This document shows, piece after piece, positions 60,111-64,000 of a stretch of DNA of 64,000 bases (within the stretch, counting starts at the first letter, position 1; every line of letters starts with the position of its first letter). The notes beneath the pieces are model-generated. The model searched no databases and had not been told where the DNA came from. It saw only the letters and a list, made by a program, of their open reading frames with translations. This DNA is from Geminicoccus roseus DSM 18922 (lineage in GTDB: Bacteria; Pseudomonadota; Alphaproteobacteria; Geminicoccales; Geminicoccaceae). The position numbers and the translations under genes were made by a program. Location: contig NZ_KE386572.1 of the NCBI RefSeq assembly GCF_000427665.1, forward strand, positions 4,774,373 through 4,838,372, read 5' to 3'.

Positions 60111-61106
60111 TCAGGGCTGCCCGCCACCACCGGCGGCACCGTAGACTTGGCCGGTGGCATAGCTTGCATCGCTGGCGGCGAGCTGCACATAGATCGAGCC
60201 GAGTTCCGCCGGCTGCCCGGGCCGGCCGAGCGGCGTCATGCTGCCAAAGCTCACCAGCTTCTCCTGGGTCGCTCCGCCGCTCACCTGCAATGGCGTCCAG
60301 ATTGGCCCCGGCGCCACCCCGTTGACCCGGATGCCCTTGGGAGCGAGTTGCTTGGCGAGGGAGCGCACATAGTTGGTCGTGGCTGCCTTGGTCTGCGCGT
60401 AGTCGTAGAGATCGGCGGAGGGATCCGTCGCCTGCACCGAGGTGGTGCCGATGATCACCGAGCCCGGGCGCAGATGCGGCAGGGCCGCCTTGATGATCCA
60501 GAACGGCGCATAGATGTTGGTCTTCATCGTCCAGTCGAACTGCTCGGTGGAGATGTCGAGGATCGACGGGTTGGTCTGCTGGCGCGCGGCGTTGTTGACC
60601 AGGATGTCGAGGCCGCCCAGAGCGCGTACCGCTTCGGCAACCAGTTCCTGGCAGAACTGCTCGTCGCGCAGGTCGCCGGGGATGGCGCGTGCGACGCGGC
60701 CTTCCGCCTCGATCAGCCCGACCACCTCCTTGGCGTCCGGCTCCTCGTCGGGGAGATAGTTGATCGCGACATCCGCCCCCTCGCGGGCGAAGGCGATGGC
60801 AGCGGCGCGCCCCATGCCGGAATCGCCCCCGGTGATCAGCGCCTTGCGCCCGGCGAGGCGGCCTGATCCGCGATAGCTCGTCTCACCATGATCGGGCCTG
60901 GGCTCCATCTTGCCGGCCAGGCCGGGCCATGGCTGCGACTGCTCGGGGAAAGGAGGCTGCGGGTATTTCGTTCGCGGATCCTGAAGCGGCTGCGCTGCCG
61001 GAGGCTCGGTAGCCGCCTGGGCAAAGGCTGGCGCGGCTGCCGCCGCAAGCGTGATGCCCGCACTGCCGACGATCTGCCGGCGCGAGATGGAGTTGCCGTC
61101 GTTCAT
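60111..61106 (-). CDS. SDR-family oxidoreductase with a Tat-type signal (YghA-like)
   Basis: A 331-aa enzyme. The N-terminus SISRRQIVGSAGITLAAAAAPAFAQA has a twin-arginine motif and signal core, so it is probably exported folded. The Rossmann site is ALITGGDSGMGRAAAIAFAREGADVAINYLP (core TGGDSGMGRA), NNAARQQ follows, and the catalytic Tyr/Lys are in YDYAQTKAATTNY (YAQTK). The PDHGETSYRGSGRLAGR lead is typical of YghA-like SDRs. The C-terminus is glycine-rich. Periplasmic location of an NAD(P) enzyme is unusual, so cofactor loading would precede export. Substrate unknown; no good ribosome site at the chosen ATG. Confidence 0.88.
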   Translation of the reverse strand: MNDGNSISRRQIVGSAGITLAAAAAPAFAQAATEPPAAQPLQDPRTKYPQPPFPEQSQPWPGLAGKMEPRPDHGETSYRGSGRLAGRKALITGGDSGMGRAAAIAFAREGADVAINYLPDEEPDAKEVVGLIEAEGRVARAIPGDLRDEQFCQELVAEAVRALGGLDILVNNAARQQTNPSILDISTEQFDWTMKTNIYAPFWIIKAALPHLRPGSVIIGTTSVQATDPSADLYDYAQTKAATTNYVRSLAKQLAPKGIRVNGVAPGPIWTPLQVSGGATQEKLVSFGSMTPLGRPGQPAELGSIYVQLAASDASYATGQVYGAAGGGGQP

Positions 61107-61617
61107 GTCGATGTACCGGTCGCATGGGTTGTGCTGGCACAACGCGCCTGCAGCGACCCCGTTGCACCTCAGGGGCAGAAAAACAGACCGCTCCACGAGC
61201 AGCGGGACAATGCAGGAAGATGAGGCGCTGATCGTGCAGCCCATGATGATCGGTGCGTACGTGGCAAAATGGACCTTCGGATGCAGCCCCATTCATTCGT
61301 GCACAGGCGAATTCACTACATTTTATATGTATATATGAAATCTACATCTATGATATTGCGCTTCGGCAATGATGTGTACTTGCATGTTCAAGCCCAAGAT
61401 CCGGCACAACAATGGTGTGAAGCTAGGGGACTTGCTGGGTCAGTTGTTGGGCGAGGCCGTCTTTGCGCAGCCCCGGCACCACTCGCATGGGTAGCAGACA
61501 CAGCTGGACCGGATCCGGTTGAGGGGCCATCTCGGTGTTCGGGCCAAAGCCGGTCGTGCGCCATGAAGCTTGACCACGGTTGCCGAACATTGTTGGCGCG
61601 GGCATAGCCGTGCGGCC
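61107..61617. other. 511-base intergenic region with an AT-rich patch
   Basis: No gene. Bases about 61310-61375 (around TTTTATATGTATATATG) are strikingly AT-rich for this genome. The distal part leads into the guanidine riboswitch and should hold the promoter for the exporter gene. Confidence 0.5.
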
Positions 61618-61673
61618 GCGGCGGGGACGACCCTGCCGCAGATGGCCTAGTCTATTCCGGGGACGACCCCGAA
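61618..61673 (+). ncRNA. Guanidine-II (mini-ykkC) riboswitch
   Basis: Two consecutive hairpins each close an ACGA loop. Hairpin 1: GCGGCGGGG (61618-61626), ACGA (61627-61630), then CCCTGCCGC (61631-61639), nine pairs with one G-U. Hairpin 2: CGGGG (61658-61662), ACGA (61663-61666), CCCCG (61667-61671), extended by TT/AA. Paired ACGR-loop hairpins a short linker apart define the guanidine-II class, and this one sits 21 bases ahead of a gdx/sugE-type exporter, the class's usual target. Guanidine binding would free the ribosome site at 61683-61687. Confidence 0.88.
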
Positions 61674-61694
61674 CGACGCTTTGGAAGATGCGTG

Positions 61695-62009
61695 ATGTCG
61701 TGGATCGTCCTGTTCTTCGCCGGCCTCTTCGAGATCGGCTGGGCGGTAGGCTTGAAGTATACCGAGGGCTTCACCCGTGTCGTGCCGACCGTCCTGACGG
61801 TGGGGTCGATGGTCGTCAGCCTGGCGCTGCTCGGCCTGGCGCTGAAGAACCTGCCGCTGGGCACCGCCTACGCCGTCTGGACCGGGATCGGCACGGTCGG
61901 CACAGCCTTGCTCGGGATCTACCTATTCGGCGAAGCGGCCACGGTGGCCCGGCTGCTCTGCATCGGGCTTATCGTCAGCGGGATCGTCGGGCTGAAACTG
62001 GTGCACTGA
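61695..62009 (+). CDS. gdx: SMR-family guanidinium exporter
   Basis: A 104-aa, four-helix small multidrug resistance protein of the SugE/Gdx branch: [28 protein letters not shown] with the essential Glu13 ([11 protein letters not shown]), then [31 protein letters not shown] (core [11 protein letters not shown]). Gdx proteins export guanidinium in exchange for protons as dual-topology dimers. The upstream guanidine-II riboswitch supports this specificity over drug export. The ATG has GGAAG (61683-61687) seven bases away; a GTG one codon earlier is possible. A DMT-family gene follows 124 bases downstream. Confidence 0.95.
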   Translation: MSWIVLFFAGLFEIGWAVGLKYTEGFTRVVPTVLTVGSMVVSLALLGLALKNLPLGTAYAVWTGIGTVGTALLGIYLFGEAATVARLLCIGLIVSGIVGLKLVH

Positions 62010-62133
62010 CCTCCGGACCACCGACTGCCCGGGATTGCCCGGTAGCGCCTCGCGTGGTCTGGTCGCCACCGACCGGATCACCTGTCCGGCCCAGGCGGCT
62101 TTCTTCCGTCCGGGATGACGGCTGGGAGCCGCC

Positions 62134-63009
62134 TTGTCCGAACTTCTTGGCATGGCCGCGGGCGTCGGCTCCGCTGTCATCGGTGGCACCGCCATTACCG
62201 GCATCCGCTATCTGGCTCCGTCCACCGACCCGTTCACGCTGGCCGCGATCCGTTTCGGTATCGGGGTCTGCATCCTGCTGCCGATCGCCTGCCTGAAGAA
62301 CGAGCGCTGGCCGGCCCTGCGCGACCTCCCGGTGGTGGCCGGGCTGGGTCTCCTGTTCTTCGTTCTGTTCCCGGTGATCCTGAACGGAGCGCTGATCTGG
62401 ACCACCGCGGGTCGTGCCGCTCTCACGCTGGCTACCCTGCCGCTGCTCACCATGGCGGTGGCGGCGCTGATGGGCGCAGAGCCATTCACCGCGCGCAAGG
62501 CCGTGGCCGCGGTGATCGCGTTCAGCGGCGTCGCCGCGGCGCTGGCGGGAGGCTTGCGTGCCGTCCCGGCGGGTGCCTGGAAGGGCGACCTCCTGATGCT
62601 GGGCGGAGCCCTTTTCCTGGCCTTCTACAACATCTGGTCGCGCAAGTTCATCGTGCGGTCTGGCCCGCTCCGGTTCACCTCGGTCGGCATGGGCGTGGCG
62701 GTCCCGGTCCTGCTGCTGGCGGCATGGATGGTCGACGGGTTCGCCTCCGTGGCGGCATTCGACCGGACCAAGGCATGGGCGGCGGTCTATGTCGGAGTGT
62801 TCGGCGGTGCTGCGGCCTACTGGCTCTGGGCCGAGGCGATTGCACGAACCACCCCCACCCGGGTCGCCATGGCCATCACCATCAACGCGGTCGCCGCCAG
62901 CGCCGCGGGCGCCATCGCTCTGGGCGAGCCGATCGGCTGGTCGCTGGTGCTGGGGATCGCTGCCGTGGCGGTGGCAATCGGCCTGGCGACCCGGCCGGAC
63001 CGGACGTAA
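62134..63009 (+). CDS. DMT superfamily (EamA) permease
   Basis: A 291-aa ten-helix transporter with two EamA halves: helix 1 LLGMAAGVGSAVIGGTAITGIRY, FNIWSRKF-type joint (AFYNIWSRKFIV), then second half ending GEPIGWSLVLGIAAVAVAIGL. It is likely a metabolite exporter. A TTG start has GGGAG (62124-62128) five bases upstream; an ATG six codons later is an alternative. It could be under the same riboswitch transcript as gdx, in which case it may also handle guanidine-related compounds; that is inference. Confidence 0.87.
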   Translation: MSELLGMAAGVGSAVIGGTAITGIRYLAPSTDPFTLAAIRFGIGVCILLPIACLKNERWPALRDLPVVAGLGLLFFVLFPVILNGALIWTTAGRAALTLATLPLLTMAVAALMGAEPFTARKAVAAVIAFSGVAAALAGGLRAVPAGAWKGDLLMLGGALFLAFYNIWSRKFIVRSGPLRFTSVGMGVAVPVLLLAAWMVDGFASVAAFDRTKAWAAVYVGVFGGAAAYWLWAEAIARTTPTRVAMAITINAVAASAAGAIALGEPIGWSLVLGIAAVAVAIGLATRPDRT

Positions 63010-63042
63010 GCGCGCAGGCCGCACCACCCCGGCTTGCCCGAT

Positions 63043-63064
63043 CATATGCACTATGCTTTATATC
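63043..63064. promoter_or_regulatory. Candidate SahR/SamR-type operator upstream of ahcY
   Basis: On the minus strand GATATAAAG...CATATG frames an imperfect palindrome (22 bases). It resembles the ATATAAAG/CTTTATAT inverted sites reported for S-adenosylhomocysteine-responsive regulators of ahcY in Proteobacteria, with the core bases unmatched. It is 105 bases before the start codon. Confidence 0.35.
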
Positions 63065-63168
63065 CGCTGACCACGCGGGCGGTTGTCCCGGCTCCTGTCC
63101 ACGGCCCATGGCCGACGAGCGACGAACGAAGACCGCGCCGCCACCAGACCGGAATCCTGAAGAAAACC

Positions 63169-64000
63169 ATGGCTCAGTTCACCGATTACAAGGTCGCCGA
63201 CATCGGCCTCGCCGCCTGGGGTCTGCGCGAGATCCTGCTCGCCGAGAAGGAGATGCCCGGCCTGATGGCGCTGCGCGCCGAGTACGGCGACAGCCAGCCG
63301 CTGAAAGGTGCGCGGATCGCCGGCTCCCTGCACATGACCACCGAAACGGCGGTGCTGATCCGCACGCTCAAGCATCTGGGCGCGTCGATCCGCTGGTCCT
63401 CCTGCAACATCTTCTCCACCCAGGACCAGGCCGCCGCGGCGATCGCCGCCGAGGGCGTGCCGGTGTTCGCCTGGAAGGGCGAGACCGAGGAAGAATACGA
63501 GTGGTGCCTGCGCCAGACCATCAAGGGTCCGGACGGGTGGACGCCGAACATGATCCTGGATGACGGCGGCGACCTCACCCTGGTCATGCACAACGAGTAC
63601 CCGGAGCTCATGAAGGAGGTGCGCGGCATCTCCGAGGAGACCACCACCGGCGTGCACCGTCTCTACGACATGGCCAAGGCCGGCAAGCTGCTGGTCCCCG
63701 CCATCAACGTGAACGACAGCGTCACCAAGTCGAAGTTCGACAACCTGTACGGCTGCCGCGAGTCGCTGGTCGACGGGATCAAGCGCGCCACCGGGCTGAT
63801 GATGGCCGGCAAGGTCGCGGTGGTGGCCGGCTTCGGTGACGTCGGCAAGGGCTCGGCCGAGAGCCTGCGCTCGCAGGGTGCTCGTGTGGTCGTCACCGAG
63901 ATCGACCCGATCTGCGCGCTGCAGGCGGCGATGCAGGGCTACCAGGTCCTGACCATGGATGAGGCGGCGCCGCTCGGCGACATCTTCGTCACCGCGACCG
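63169..64000 (+). CDS. ahcY: S-adenosylhomocysteine hydrolase, N-terminal part (runs off the window)
   Basis: The first 277 codons of AhcY, which splits S-adenosylhomocysteine to adenosine and homocysteine and keeps methylation going. Visible are [36 protein letters not shown] with the substrate His/Thr, [55 protein letters not shown] (core VTKSKFDN, catalytic Lys/Asp) and the NAD site [15 protein letters not shown]. The start ATG gives MAQFTDYKV. In many relatives ahcY directly follows the HPr gene; the intervening genes here look like an insertion. Confidence 0.97.
   Translation, partial: MAQFTDYKVADIGLAAWGLREILLAEKEMPGLMALRAEYGDSQPLKGARIAGSLHMTTETAVLIRTLKHLGASIRWSSCNIFSTQDQAAAAIAAEGVPVFAWKGETEEEYEWCLRQTIKGPDGWTPNMILDDGGDLTLVMHNEYPELMKEVRGISEETTTGVHRLYDMAKAGKLLVPAINVNDSVTKSKFDNLYGCRESLVDGIKRATGLMMAGKVAVVAGFGDVGKGSAESLRSQGARVVVTEIDPICALQAAMQGYQVLTMDEAAPLGDIFVTAT

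Overview
The window is GC-rich DNA with alphaproteobacterial gene neighbourhoods: coxMNOP-like terminal oxidase genes, divergent ssb/uvrA, gltB-gltD, kdsD-lptC-lptA-lptB-rpoN running into hprK-rapZ-EIIA-HPr, and ahcY. Gene content and protein style suggest a Rhodospirillales- or Geminicoccales-like organism. That placement is inferred from gene order and remembered family sequences, not from a search.

Layout. 1-2853: end of a heme-copper oxidase operon (subunit I fragment, two subunit III-type proteins, subunit IV, cytochrome c). 2848-7760: minus-strand genes (DUF2189 membrane protein, tandem universal stress protein, an unrecognised charged protein, MOSC protein, ssb). 7995-13687: uvrA, a 26-codon frame that looks like a beheaded cheY, and a large exported protein translationally coupled to it. 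13724-17110: a RuBisCO-like protein divergent from a DUF1537 sugar-acid kinase plus a NanR-like regulator, probably a sugar-acid (apionate-type) pathway. 17554-18045: decayed IS5-family transposase. 18143-20316: MotB/OmpA-like cell-wall protein lacking the expected proton-channel helix, then a nucleoside hydrolase. 20755-23281: a tightly overlapping five-gene operon with a three-polypeptide cobalt nitrile hydratase/thiocyanate hydrolase, an aquaporin-like channel with altered NPA boxes, and a DUF302 protein. This is the best candidate for an undescribed system. 23364-31824: surface-glycan island (GT2, duplicated GT4 pair, GINT-like transferase, Wzx-type flippase, sulfotransferase). 32128-36842: GntR regulator with kduI, a SnoaL-like protein and a NitT/TauT-type ABC importer. 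36969-39295: an inverted-repeat element beside a ribbon-helix-helix-like gene, ornithine decarboxylase with a structured leader, and a GNAT enzyme. 39310-48519: FadL-type porin, PH-like membrane protein, gltB, gltD and an NDUFA9-like reductase. 48710-56265: tRNA-Leu(CAG), RNase D, KDO/LPS-transport genes, rpoN and a PTS-Ntr module. 56266-63168: a patch between HPr and ahcY with a 1.2 kb gene-poor stretch, an RTX protein, an MFS transporter, a Tat-exported SDR, and a guanidine-II riboswitch upstream of a gdx/sugE exporter and a DMT permease. 63169-64000: start of ahcY.

Operons are compact, with many stop/start overlaps of the NTGA type (ATGA, GTGA, TTGA). Two junctions (629-632 and perhaps 54179-54182) are CTGA, pointing to CTG start codons that automatic callers would miss.
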